From Colocasia esculenta (taxonomy: Eukaryota; Streptophyta; Magnoliopsida; Alismatales; Araceae), in assembly GCA_014218235.1 (NCBI GenBank), contig CM024755.1, positions 39,080,713 to 39,144,712 of the forward strand: DNA of 64,000 bases, given 5' to 3'. A program made the position numbers and the translations under genes. Of the stretch, positions 31,643-43,556 are shown piece after piece (the stretch's first letter is position 1; every line of letters starts with the position of its first letter). The notes below the pieces were generated by a model. It was not told the DNA's origin. It did not search any database and saw only the letters and a list, made by a program, of their open reading frames with translations.

Positions 31643-31996
31643 ATTTGTATAGCCGTTATTTATATTCTTTAACATTTTATATTTAAAGTTATATTTTTCT
31701 TTGTGCATTATTTATACATATTATTTATGTCATTAAAATTGTTACAACTTCTAGTCTTTTTGTGCCTCCTCCTCTGGCAGCAGGTATGTATATTTAAAGT
31801 TGTAGTTTCTTTCTGCATTGATTCACTTGTGTTATTTATGCCATTAAAATTCTTATAGGCTCGGGTCAGTTTACGCCTCCTCCTACAGTAGCAGGTATGT
31901 ATATTTAAATTTGTAAGTATTTGTATAGTCGTTATTTATATTCTTTAACATTTTATATTCTTGTACATTGCTTCTGTCTGTCAAATTTTTACCCAG
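31643..31996 (+). repeat. Tandem microexon-intron modules, right part
   Basis: These continue the same ladder beyond the nested insert: an A exon at 31748-31783 (36 nt, acceptor AG mutated to AA) and a B exon at 31859-31894 (36 nt, one codon shorter). The last intron ends in acccag at 31996, before a longer exon. With 12425-12944 this makes three A-B modules. Confidence 0.78.
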
Positions 31997-33479
31997 GACC
32001 GAGTGCTTCCGCACCTCGAGTTTTTTTGGCAGGTGCATCTACGGTGCTAGAGGCAGAGGATGATGTCAGTTTACAAGAGGGGGGAGGCAAGTTTTATGAT
32101 GGCACTCTACAGGAGGTGTGGATAAATGGGTACATAATAAATTTACATGTATCTTTTATTAAGGAAAATTATTTAGTTCATAAATTCATTGTAACAAGTT
32201 ACATAATTATAGGGATAAAATAGAGCCCGCCCAAGTGTCTCAATTCATCACAAGATCAATTCAAGCACAGTTTCCTAGGCCTCTTCATAGATTCAATGAT
32301 TTCCCAATGGATGTCCAGGAGTTGTTGTATCAGATGTTCATGGTATGTAATTTATTATTATAATTTATTTATTTTCTTACTCCTACATTCAGTAAACTAA
32401 CTCTTATCTGTACAGAGCAATCATCGATTCGCACATCCTTCGGATGAGGCGCGGTGTTGATCAGTATGGACGACCATCGCCCGATCAAATTTTACACATT
32501 TTTTGTATAATACAAGGAAAAATGCACAGAGAGTTTGTCAAAATCCAGACCCGACTCTTTGGAGGGAGTGCGTACCGACATGGATGAGGAGAGACTACTG
32601 GCAAGGTCTGTGCAACATATGGGCTGCAGAGAGATGACAAGAAACCTCCACAACAATGAAAGTGAATCGGGCTGCCAATCTAGAGGCCAACAAGCATACA
32701 AGTTGGTCCGTCTCCTTTGCGACCCATCAGTCCAGATTGGTAAGTCATATGTCTGTTTGTGATAAAGTTTATTTATATAGATACTTATTTATGTAACGTT
32801 TTTTTGTGAAATAGGAAAAGGAGCTAAAACGGCCTCCGACATTTCAAGAGGTGTTTGATAAGACACATAAGAAAAAAAGGGATGGTTCAATACATTAGCG
32901 ACAGAGCCCGAGAGGTTGTGGTAAGTATTTACAGTCTATTCACTATTTATTTTTTCTCGTTACAGATTAATATTAAATTATCAATTTTATTTTTTGCAGG
33001 AGTCGTATAGCTAGAAGATGGCAGAGAAGTACACCAGGGAGGAGGAGCAGCCGAAGTTAGATCCTGAGGTATGGGTTGCGACATCTGGTGCCCCTAAGAA
33101 AGGCCATGTGTATGGTTTTGGGCATAATATGGACACGAGCAGGGTGTTATCTGGCACCTCGAGTTCAGGCTCACATGCAACTGGTGCATTCACCACACTT
33201 GGTGCTCCAGCTACTTCTCCTAGTGAGATGATGGGCTTCATTTGAGATGAGATCTCTGGTTTGGAGTCTCGTCTGCTCCACACGATGCATACGCAGGTGA
33301 CCGAGGCTGTCCAGGCCTAGCTCTCCCAAGCTATATCCCAGGCTATCTCCCAAGCCCTCTCCCAAGTCAACATTCCTCCTTTGGCAGCGCCATCGACATC
33401 AGAATGGGCCCCTTATGTGAATAAATTGATTTTATTTTAATTGCTCTATTCTAATAGTCAATTTTTCAATCACTAAGTT

Positions 33480-34160
33480 TAAAATATCGGAACTTAGGTT
33501 TGGGAATCCAAATTAAGGAATACCAATCGGACTTGTGAAAACTAATGGAGTTTAAATCAGACTCTTGGTTTGAGCATGGCACTCGACGCTTAAATACACA
33601 ATTGTCAAATTAATTGGTTAGAAACTATTTGAAGTCAGATTTATGGGTCCAAAATTTGAAATACTAATTAGATTGGCCTCTGGGTTGTTCCAACACGGCC
33701 GAGGCAATGAGTGTGACTTATGGAAACTGACGGAGTTCAAATCGAACTCCCGGTTTGAGCTCGGCGCTCAAATTCACATTAGGCAAGTTAGTTTAGTTTT
33801 AAAACGAAGAACTTAGGTTTGGGGGTCCAAAATTAGAAATACTAATCTGATTGGCCTCCGGTTTGTTCCAGCACGGCCAGGGAGATGATTGTGACTTGTG
33901 GAAACTGACAAAGTTCAAATCGAACTCCCGATTTGAGCTCGACAATCAAATTCACATTAAGTAAGTTAGTTTAGTATAAAAAGGAAGAACTTATCTAGAT
34001 TTGGGGGTCTAATATTAGAAATACTAATCCGATTGACCTCCAGTTTGTTCTTGCATGGCCGAGGCGATGAGTGTGACTTGTGGAAACTAATGGAGTTCAC
34101 ACTGGACTCCCAGTTTGAGCTGGACGCTCGAATTCACATTAAGCTAGTTATTTTAGTTTA
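33480..34160. repeat. Tandem repeat of about 160-180 bp, four copies
   Basis: Copies begin near 33490, 33640, 33808 and 33987 with a variant of gaacttaggtttgggggtcc. Each contains a form of ggcctccggtttgttcc and gagttcaaatcgaactccc. It occupies the last intron of the CACTA second gene, after the exon ending near 33410 and before 34265. Confidence 0.8.
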
Positions 34161-34529
34161 AAAGTGAGTAAATTATATGGAAAAATAAAATCTAAAAATT
34201 TAAATAATTTATTGCCTATAGTAGTATTTGATTTTAATTTATTATTATTATATATCTATTGTAGGTTCCTTCATCGAGTGGCGTCGGAGGAGACGAGGAC
34301 GAGGATTCATGATTTTCTTTTCATTATTATGAACATTTTATGTATTGTTGTGGACATTTTATGTATTATTATTGTGGATATTTTATGGATATTTTATTAT
34401 TGTTGATATTTTATGGACATTTTATTATTGTTGACATTTGTCACAGTACAGTTTTTATTTTTATTATATGCACATGTTATTTTGTTTAAAATATGTATCT
34501 TTTAAAAAAAATAATTAAAAAATTAGAGA

Positions 34530-34970
34530 CCGATTAGCGACCGAAATTATCAATCACTATTTCGAATTATAGCGACCGATCATTTTCAGTCGCTATATCG
34601 TTCACTATTTTGTGACCAAAATAGTGACCGAATAGATTAATCGCTAATAGCAACTGAATATTTTGGTCACTATATTGTGACCAAAATAGTGACTGAAGTA
34701 ATCGATCGCGGATAGCGACCGAAATGTGTCAGTCACTATTTCGGTCACTATACAGTGACCAAAATATTGACTGAATATATTGGTTGCTGATAGCGACCAA
34801 AATATTTCGGTCACTATCAGCGACTGAATAGCGATAAAAAAATTTCGATCACAATATTGTGACAAAAAATTCTTCACCGACAACTTCGGTCCCTATTTGG
34901 TCACTAATTGTTTTAGTGACCGAATAGGGACCGATGTTGTCGGCCGTTGAAATCGCTTTTTCTTGTAGTG
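34530..34970. repeat. CACTA subterminal repeats and right TIR
   Basis: Short units such as gcgaccgaaat, agtgaccgaa and their complements recur about twenty times in both orientations, often as small palindromes. The end (about 34925-34970) is CACTACAAGAAAAAGCG on the minus strand. In CACTA elements such zones bind the element's own DNA-binding protein. The 3 bp next to it is AGA (34971-34973). Confidence 0.88.
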
Positions 34971-36984
34971 AGATAAACTTAAATAAATATCATAATTAAA
35001 CAAACTTGAGTCCTAACATTATATTAATTTGATAGCCACATTTTCCCATATCTATCCTAACTCAATTAGAGATTGGAAAGTTAAGAGATAGAGATTAACA
35101 TGAAAATCTCGTAATTGAGAGAAGTTAGAGTTGTGTTAAGAAATAAAAAAGTAATCTCTATAAATACACTTCAAATTTTCGCATGACTGACCCTATTACT
35201 ATCTGGAGCTTCTCCTGGTCGTAAAGGCAAGATCATAAGAGGAAAATTTCATGGGAAGAAGGATCCATAGGAGTTCTATAGCAAGTTCTTCACGTTCTAA
35301 CCCTAAAGTCCCAAATTTGTCCAAAAGTAGGCATTCTCTTAAACAAAATTTAACTAAATCTATCTATAGATTGTTCATGATGTCAAAAATGAAACCCATA
35401 TTTTTTCCCCAATTCTTATCTTGCCATCTAAGAGTATTTTGCATCCATGAATTGACATGTACCCGATCCCATATTCTTGCCCTCAATCCATGCTGAATCC
35501 ATGTTCTATGTCAAATTCAGGAATTTTGTACGTTTAGAAGCCTGTTAGCTTTATTTTAAAACTACTTTGATAAATTTTCATGCTTCATACAACGAGTTTT
35601 AAGTGTTCTATGGCTTGTCTATCATATTGAGTTCACTGTGTAAAGAACACGGTGAATGCAGAGCCCACAAACTGAACGCGATCACGTGATACCTTGTGTT
35701 CCAAACGCGTCGCCTCTATGCCCTGCGTTAACCAAACGTTAATATGGCATACTATTCGACTGCCTTCTTAACACGGCCTACTCCTTGACTATGTTAAGAC
35801 TGTCAGTTAGGAAACCCTGATTTTTTTTCTTCTTCAGTAAATAGTGCTAAAATTCGTGATTATCTGTTGTTGAGCTTCTGTTTAGTCTTAAACACACTAA
35901 CAGAAGATTTATTATGATATTATTTTTTAAATAATCTACATGATCTCTCTCATAACCATGTTTCTCTTTAAATTGCATTCACTCTCTCACACCCCTCAAA
36001 CCCAAATTTTCCATAAAATGTCTCATAAAGTATCTAGTTAATAGATTAAAATTTTACATCAAAGCCCCTATGGAATAAAGAACTTATTTTTTGGCATCGT
36101 TATTTTGGAACACTGTTAATGCCGCTCCGTTGTTCTAGAAGTCCTTTAGAATGTCGAGCAATTGTTTCAACACCTCTCTCGACGTTGTGAGAAGCCTCTG
36201 TCAGGTATTTCTCCTGTCAGACTAGAACTCCTTCACCTAAAAATCCTCTAGGACACCGAGGTGATTGTACCATTAACATCCAAACACATTGAGGACCATG
36301 CATAATAGATCTATACAACATGATCCAACCATCTTAAATTATCTCTCAGTGAATGCATCCTGTCAGTTGAACACCTTAATAACACATCTAACAAGGGGAC
36401 CACGTCTTCTATGATTAATGCTCCTGACTTCCTGATCGCATTTTGGTTGTCATGGCCAGGGGGTAGACTATGTTCTCTACCAAACTCTCAGTACTCGAGA
36501 GCAGTGTTTGTAGTGGTTACTATTGTGGTTTTCTATGTTGTTTCTTATGCATAACCCTTGTATATTTCTAGTTGATGTAGAAACTCTCATCTCATGACTC
36601 TCTTTCTCATCTATTCTTTCTTTCATACTTTTATTGTAGCATTTTGGTGTTTCAGATTTAATTTATTGGTTTTGGAGCTGGTTTGGTGTTGGCTTTGTGC
36701 CTAGTGGACGTTTGAGCATTATTTTGGGACCTAGTATGTTGTTAGGGGCCTTGTGGGTTGAAAATTTCAGCCCACAATGTGCCCCATTTTTTGCTTAAGA
36801 ACACGATAGGGCTAGTGGTGCGACCTTGAATGTGACACTCAGTGAGTCGCATTCTCATTACCAACTGTGATGACCACTTAGCTATTTACGTGACGCATGG
36901 AGCACATCAGTTTGATGCGTGACTTGTGTTTGAGGTTGCACGGATCGATATGTCGCGTTCTTGATGGGAACGCGATGACCTTTT
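34971..36984. other. Unassigned A/T-rich stretch between CACTA and SIRE-2
   Basis: I found no domain, TIR, LTR pair or RNA gene here. The longest frame (35251-35496) has no family resemblance and starts in low-complexity Ser-rich sequence. This may be old, decayed repeat DNA or the original flank of the CACTA insertion. The last five bases, CTTTT (36980-36984), would be the SIRE-2 target duplication. Confidence 0.5.
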
Positions 36985-39200
36985 TGTTGCCCAGTTGACA
37001 AGCCCAGAGGGAGGGGGTGAATGGGTCTTTTAAAATATTTGATTAGTAACTGTACTTAAAACATTCACACAAAGACGTTCTTCGATGAAGGTTAGTAACA
37101 ATTAGTTCAAAGAGCAATCTCACAAGAAAAACAACCACACAACACAAGAAATTATCCTGGTTCGGACCTCCTCTCCTTAGGAGTCCTACGTCCAGTCCCT
37201 GAGTAACAACTCAGGATTCCACTAACTAGGGTACATTCCCCCTATGGACACTACAACACCCAGCTCAGCCGGTCTTCCTTCACACGAAGGGAATTACACC
37301 ACCCTGGATACCCCACCAAGTCTTCCTTCACGACAGAAGGGAATCAACACCCTGGATCCCACCAGGTCTTCCTTCACAACATAAAGGAATCAACACCCTG
37401 GATCCCACCAGGTCTTCCTTCACAACCGAAGGGAACGGACACAAAAACAAGGAAGACAAGGAAATCAAGCCCCTAGATCAAGCTTCAACAAGCTAAGATC
37501 TGAAGCAAGCAGAACTGAGAGTAGAAGATCTAGAAACACAGTAGACTCTCAAAACTACATGAGCTCTCTCAAGATTTTCACTACAGTGTAAAGAGCAAAG
37601 AGCAACACAAGAAGGAATGAGGTTCTTGGCTCTAGAATTCTCTCAGAAGATTTGAATTGCTTGTACGTTCATCATCATTCCACTTCTTCTGAACTTCTGT
37701 CTTGTATTTATATCTCCATTTGAAATACGGCCGTTGAAGTAACCGTTGTCTCTTAGATTGGTAGACGTTAGACTGCTTGACATATGGAAGCTTCAACAAT
37801 CTTTTATCCAGTTGAGCACGCAAAGAGATAAGATCTTCTGGTATCTATATGGTCCAACGTTGTATGACAGAATGCCTTTAGGACCCTGCACATATTAAAT
37901 GCTTGAACCGTAGACAGCTAGGCTGTCTCTTGATGTCAGAAAATGTTGACGTGAATATTCACCAAAATAGCAATGCCAAATAGCTTGTTTTAAAAGATGT
38001 TGACAGAATTTGCACGATAATGAAAAGATATCATCTGCATGCATGCAGAGATATGTTATGTCTTCATTAAATGCACAGCAGTCAGACAGATAAGAGAAGA
38101 CTTTGACTATTCAACGCTTAAAGAGATAGGATAAATATCAAGTCGATATAAACCACAAAGTCGTTGTCTATATGACTTATGAAATCGTTATGAATACCAA
38201 CAAGTCATTATAGAGAGCAAATCGTTATATTCATTAAAGGAATCGTTATGAATTCTGAGGAAATCATTATGGCAAGTAAGTCGATGTGTTCAATGAAGAA
38301 ATTGTTGTGAATACTTAGCAAATCGTTATGAACTCTAAAGAAATCGTTGCGCGAAACAAATCATTATGAGCTCTAAAGAAATCGTTGCGCGAAGCAAATC
38401 GTTATGAGCTCTAAACAAATCGTTGCGCGAAGCAAATCGTTATGAGCTCTGAAGAAATCGTTGCGCAAAGTAAATCGTTATGTGTTCTAAAGAAATCGTT
38501 GCGCGAAGTAAATCGTTATGAACTCTAAAGAAATCGTTGCAATAACTTAAGGAATCGTTACGACGGGCAAGTCGTTACGAGTTCTAATAAAATCGTTGTG
38601 ATGACTTAAAGAATCGTTACGACGGGTAAGTCGTTACGAGTTCTAAAGAAATCGTTACGATGACTTAAAGAATCATTACGACGGGCAAGGCGTTACGAGT
38701 TCTAAAGAAATCGTTACGATGACTTAAAGGAGTCGTTGCGACGAGCAAGTCGTTACGAGTTCTAATGAAATCATTACGATGACTTAAAGAATCGTTACGA
38801 CGAGCAATTGGTTACGAGTTCTAAAGAAATCGTTACGATGACTTAAATGAGTCATTAAGAGAACGACTTGTTTGAAACCACATGATATCTTAGTCTTATA
38901 AAGAAATCGTTATGATATCAAATCGTTATAGCTCTTATTGAAATCGTTACACACATAAGGAAATCATTGTGGCTTTCAACAGAAGTCGGTGTGGACTTAA
39001 AGAAATATGATCTTGAAAGGATTAAAGCTTCAGAAAGGTGATACTTACCAATATTGGCTTGTTTGACCTTGGTATATTTCCTGTACTTAAGACTTATGAA
39101 ATATGTGTTAGAATTTTTTGATAGGGTTTTGTTTGGTTTTGTTAATCACCAAAATTCATATGTAATTAATTTAATTTACATGGGGACAGACTGATCATCA
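36985..39200 (-). repeat. 3' LTR of SIRE-2
   Basis: It starts TGTTGCCC and ends GATCATCA, which on the minus strand is TGATGATC...GGGCAACA. It is 2,216 bp, about 230 bp longer than the SIRE-1 LTRs. The extra length lies mainly in the motif array (about 38165-38960), where a 38 bp unit (ctctaaagaaatcgttgcgc, then gaagcaaatcgttatgag) is repeated more often. The TATA box is at about 37705-37713 on the minus strand. Confidence 0.9.
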
Positions 39201-39466
39201 ATCTCCCCCTTTTTGGTGATGACAAAACTGAACAATAAGCATGAATGAAAATTTTGAGAAAAATCTGAATATTCACCGAATGTATTTCAGACATGCTAAG
39301 TATTTACTCCACTTAACAATAAGCATGAATATATAAAAAAAATTATGAAGATTTTCGGAATGTATTTCAGACATGCTAATTTTCTCCCCCTTTTTGTCAT
39401 TAAGCAAAAAGATAATCTGAGACCAAGAATGAAGAGAAAAGATAAATGGAGACAAACAAAAGTAGT

Positions 39467-42400
39467 TTATTCATCCTGAGGAGGTACAGGTAAGTAATAA
39501 GCAGGGGATAAAAGAGAGGCAAAGTGAGAAATAATCTCCCAGGCCTGTTCTTCCTGCTTCTCAAAGTAAGTCTTGAAGGGTCCAGGGCCAACAGAATAAT
39601 TTGGTCCCATAGAAGGAGCAATTCTTTTGAGGTGAAGGAACAACTGAGTTTCAAGGAAATCATGGTACGGATCTCTGTCCAAGGATACCTTGTAGTAGGT
39701 GACTTTTCCAAAGCTAGCACAAGCAAGAAACTGATTAAGGGAAACAGGATAGAAGATCTGCCTATGCTTCAATTCCTGGCGCATGACGACATAGACTTTG
39801 TACCTTTCCACCCAAATTTGAAGAGGATCATTTACAAGGTGGAGGGAATTCATGTCCAGAAAGGTTGCAGCTGAGATTGGAGGGCGGCCTTCCCTGGCTA
39901 AGGTTGCATTTGTATCCGAAAATTGCTGAGTAGATAAGGGATAGAACTTGGCCCATCTTGCAGGTGTCAGTCTTTCACATTCTGACAAGGCAGGGGCTAG
40001 AATCTCAGTACGGATGTGGCCTAAGTGGTACTCCCTAAAGATAAATATGGGGAAAGCTACCACACTGCCCTTCTGAACTTTGATTCTGCCCATCACTCTT
40101 GCAAAACGATAAAAAATAACTGAGCCCACTGGTGTATCCATGAGCAACGAGTGAAGAGGAGGAAGATATGTAGCCTTTGGCAGCTGAAGAGTAGCAAAGT
40201 CTACTTGAATGGCTGTAGTGCCATGCTCAGTTCCAAGATTTCGGATGGCTTGCCTGAACTGACTGAGCTGGACTTCAGGTAAACGATGAAGATACCTATA
40301 ATCATTAAACATCTTGAATTGCCGGATCAGCTTGATCTCTTTCTGGATGAAGGGAGCCCAGATGTTGGAGTGGTGGAGCAGAAACCATTCTGACAAGGTG
40401 AGAGAGTGATCCCTGGGAGGAAAAGCTTCAGATCTGGCAGTGAGAAACTTGTTGTAGAGGACTTTATTTGAGCGTGCCCATTCTTCTTCAGATAAGGATT
40501 GAGCAGAAGAGAAGATCTTGGTCTTTACAAACTTGGTAAGAGAGGTGTAAGGTAGGATGGTTTGAAGATGGTCAGAAAGGTTTAGGAAAGGAAGATTGAA
40601 GAGGGTGGCAAAGACAACCTTGGTGAGGTATTCCCTGTAGAGAGGCTTGTGTTTAGTGACCTCTGTGAGAGAAAACCACAAGGGAGGATACAATGGATTG
40701 AAAGATGAAGAGGAGGTTTTTCTTTTCTTAGAGGGAGGACAGGAAGGATCAGAGACATGAATGTGCTCGTCAACTTTGAGAACAGAGCCAAGAATGGTGT
40801 CCTCAAATTCGTCTTTGATGGGGCTCAGAAAGGGACCATCAATTTGAGCTCCTTCTGGGATGATGGTGATGAAGAAGGGAGGAGGATGAGGATGAAGAGG
40901 GGATGGTGGTTGAGAAGAGGTGTGAGGAGATGGTCCAACTGATGATGAGGGACCAGAGGAGGAGGCTCCAGCTGATGATGAGGCTGAAGGAACCTCAAAG
41001 ATAGGTGGAGGTGAAGGGATATGAGTAGAGGAGGCAGGAGAAAAAGTGGATTGAGAGGGAAAGGGTGTTGGTGAGGAGATGGGTCTGGGTTGAGGCTTCT
41101 TGAAGGTCTGGGGAGTAGGAGGTGCTGTAGAAGCTGAAGGTGGTGATGGAGGAACAGGTGTGTGAGAAGAAGAGGAAGCTGGGGGCTTAGGAGCCAAGAT
41201 CTCTTCTTCTACCAACTTCTGCACAGGTTCAGACTCCAATGGCCCTGATGGCTCTGACACCTTCTCAGTTGGCCCTGGTGGCCCTTCCCACTGACCTCTG
41301 CTACTGCTGCTGAAGGTGCTGGTGCTGGTGCTGGTGCTGGCCCTGATGGCCTAGGGGTATCAGCATCTATGTTCTGAGCTGCAGAAGGAGGAGGAGGAGG
41401 AGGAGCTGGAGCTCCAACTGCCTTCAGAATCTCAGATAGCATTGACTTCATGCTGCCCATCTCTCTGTTGAACCACTTCATGGCATTCCGTATTTGAGAG
41501 ATCTCCTTAGTGGTGGATGCTTGGCTCATAAAGATGGAATTCACATCACATTGAAGGGAGCATAAGATCTCACCTTGAGCATCTAATCTCTCAATGACAG
41601 GTTTCAGATTAATTACAATTTTCTGTCTCACCTGCCTCTCAAAAGGTGCATCTGCTAGGAGAGGGACTCCGGATGCCACTTCCTTTCCCTATTTTCTTGC
41701 CTCTGTTGCTGAAGGCTGCTGACCTTCATCATCAGAATCTAAGGAGCTAGCAGTCTCCCCATCTCTAGCATCACAATCTGAGGAGTTGTCATGTCTCTCC
41801 CCCTGAGGTCCATCATTCTCTGCATTTGGAACATCTTCTTCCATAGAAATGTCAGTGTGGCCTGATGCCACAGCTGTTTCTGCTTGAGCTTCCTTTAACG
41901 GCTCCCCCTCAATAGGAGCAACTTCTTCCATAACAATATCTTCTGGAGCAACTGTTTGCTCCTCCTGAGTGGCTGCTTCTGCAAAGGATTCTTCTATATG
42001 GCCTGATGCCACAACCTCTTCCTCTGGATTTCCACCAGTCTCTGGAGTGACTGGAGTGGAATGAATAGAATCCAACACCTCTCGAAGAATTGAAGCTACA
42101 ATGGAGGTGGGTAAAGGATCTGCTACACCTACCACTGCTTCTTCTACTAGTGCTTTTGGGAGTTGTGATTCAACTGCTACTCCAGGTGACCCTGCTGGCT
42201 CTACTGTCCCTGCTGCTTGTGCTGCCAGTTCAGATGGTGTAGTTGGCTCTGGAACTGCTGATGCTACAACTGCTGGTTCTGCTAAGGCTCCTGGCACCTC
42301 TTCCTGAACTTTTGGAATAACCCCAATAATGGCCTCTCCCTCTGCCAATGAGGTCTTAGACCAAACTCCATTAATGATTGAAAAACCACTCTTCCTCAGA

Positions 42401-43158
42401 TTCCTGGACCCAATAGCTTGGCCCATCTTCTCAACTACTGCCCCAGACAAATCAACACCAAAATGTTTGAATATCTTAGTAAGCAAATGGGCATAGGGTA
42501 GAGAAACATTTAGCTTGCTCTTGGTGTCCCAAATCTGATCACGAGCAAACTTCATCCTCTCTATCATCACTTCGGCCATGTTGATGTCCTTGTTCTGTAT
42601 GGCCCAGAACATCATGTCCAAATCTACCTTGGTACAAGTCAAAAACATTGCACTTCTAGGAACCAAAATCTGACAAACTATGAAATGAAGGAGGCGATTG
42701 AGAGCATTCAACTGATTAATATCTAATTTTCCATCTCTCAGTCTGAACCCTGGTCCTACAATACCAAGTCCTTTAGCTTGGGTGTCCACGGTGTGAACCC
42801 CACTGTGCCCGAAAGTCTTCACTCCAAACAACAAATGCAACAGCTCATGATCTATTTTTATTTGGGTTCCCTTGACTGATGAAACCAGGGACCCGTCTGC
42901 CTCTGTTCTCAAGCACACATAAAAAGCCTTCACGAGGTCTGGATAGCTTACCTCAGAGAAGGTGGTGATTTCCATCCACTGCATCCTGCTCATTGCGGCC
43001 ACTACACTGTGCATGTCATTCTTCTCAAGATCAGCTACATCCACTGCCTTATTTCCACAAACATTGGTCTTCACGAACGTGAACCTCTCCTGCTGCTCAG
43101 GAGTAAGGAACTCAGCGCCGTAGCCCCCAAGACTGCCGGAGATGACAGATGCGGCCAT
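39467..43158 (-). pseudogene. SIRE-2 third ORF (env position), broken
   Basis: It starts with ATG at 43158 (MAASVISGSLGGY) and ends at 39467, with the same domain order as SIRE-1: plant transposon-protein type N-terminal domain, acidic Ala/Val/Pro-rich region, helical block, Pro/Ser-rich linker with SKKRKT, and the aromatic C-terminal domain. Only two lesions are evident: a stop at 41689-41691 (AAG to TAG against SIRE-1) and a one-base deletion near 41287 in the Pro-rich linker. The first 489 codons and the last about 590 are each open. This copy is the better guide to the intact protein's layout. The motif-containing spacer lies at 43159-43556. Confidence 0.82.
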
Positions 43159-43556
43159 GGATTCAGGTGGATAGGGTTTCTGGAGAGTTGAGAAGGAAAA
43201 AGGAGTGAAAGCCCTCATGAATTTTTTCGCGGGAAGGAGTGAAAAGCTTCAAATTTGCAGAGAGTCGATGTTGAAGTCGTTAGGGCATCGGCTCGGGCAA
43301 CCAGACGAAAGAGGGAAAAGGTAGGAGATAGGTGATGAATCGTTCCCATATCGATTTTGGAATTAGAATAAATGCTTTTCCGAAAAGTGAGGCACCAAAG
43401 GTGGCAGAACACGACAAATAAGTTTGACTATTCAAACAGGACTTTTAACAAGAAAGCGGCCAGGAAAGATAATTTAACTATCTTTTGCTTAACGCCATGG
43501 AGAGAAAATTTACTTAAATCTGAAAATTTATGTACCAGTTTCAAACAGAAATCTTT

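Larger units (their letters stand above)
12316..34311 (+). pseudogene. CACTA second gene (Ptta/En/Spm-like), split by an 18.7 kb insert
   Basis: The first exon (12316-12424) starts MNMNFDVPYEDMVRG and ends in phase 1. A ladder of 34-39 nt microexons follows at 12500, 12614, 12768, 12877, 31748 and 31859. Larger exons come next: from 31997 (up to WING near 32128), from 32220 (DKIEPAQVSQFITRSIQ onward), near 32416-32720, about 32815-32928 (KELKRPPTFQEVFDKTHKKK onward), about 33000-33410 and 34265-34311. The PPTFQEVFDKTHKKK and VYGFG blocks are typical of the plant Ptta/En/Spm transposase family. Stops and mutated splice acceptors show decay. A gag-only LTR element sits in the intron after 12915, and a tandem repeat fills the last intron. 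Confidence 0.75.
8400..34970 (+). mobile_element. CACTA (En/Spm) transposon, left end not found
   Basis: Two CACTA-type genes lie on the plus strand, TNP2-like (8518-12243) and a second intron-rich gene (12316-34311). The right end at 34970 reads CACTACAAGAAAAAGCG on the minus strand, the diagnostic CACTA terminus, preceded by a subterminal repeat zone (34530-34960). I found no matching CACTACAAG on the plus strand upstream, so the left end is lost or too diverged and 8400 is only a working boundary. Without the nested 18.7 kb insert the element would be about 8 kb, a normal size for an autonomous CACTA. Confidence 0.87.

Noticed and set aside
35251..35496. 81-codon frame in the unassigned stretch as a host gene
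   Set aside because: It starts with Ser/Arg low-complexity sequence, has no family resemblance, and no splice or promoter context supports it.
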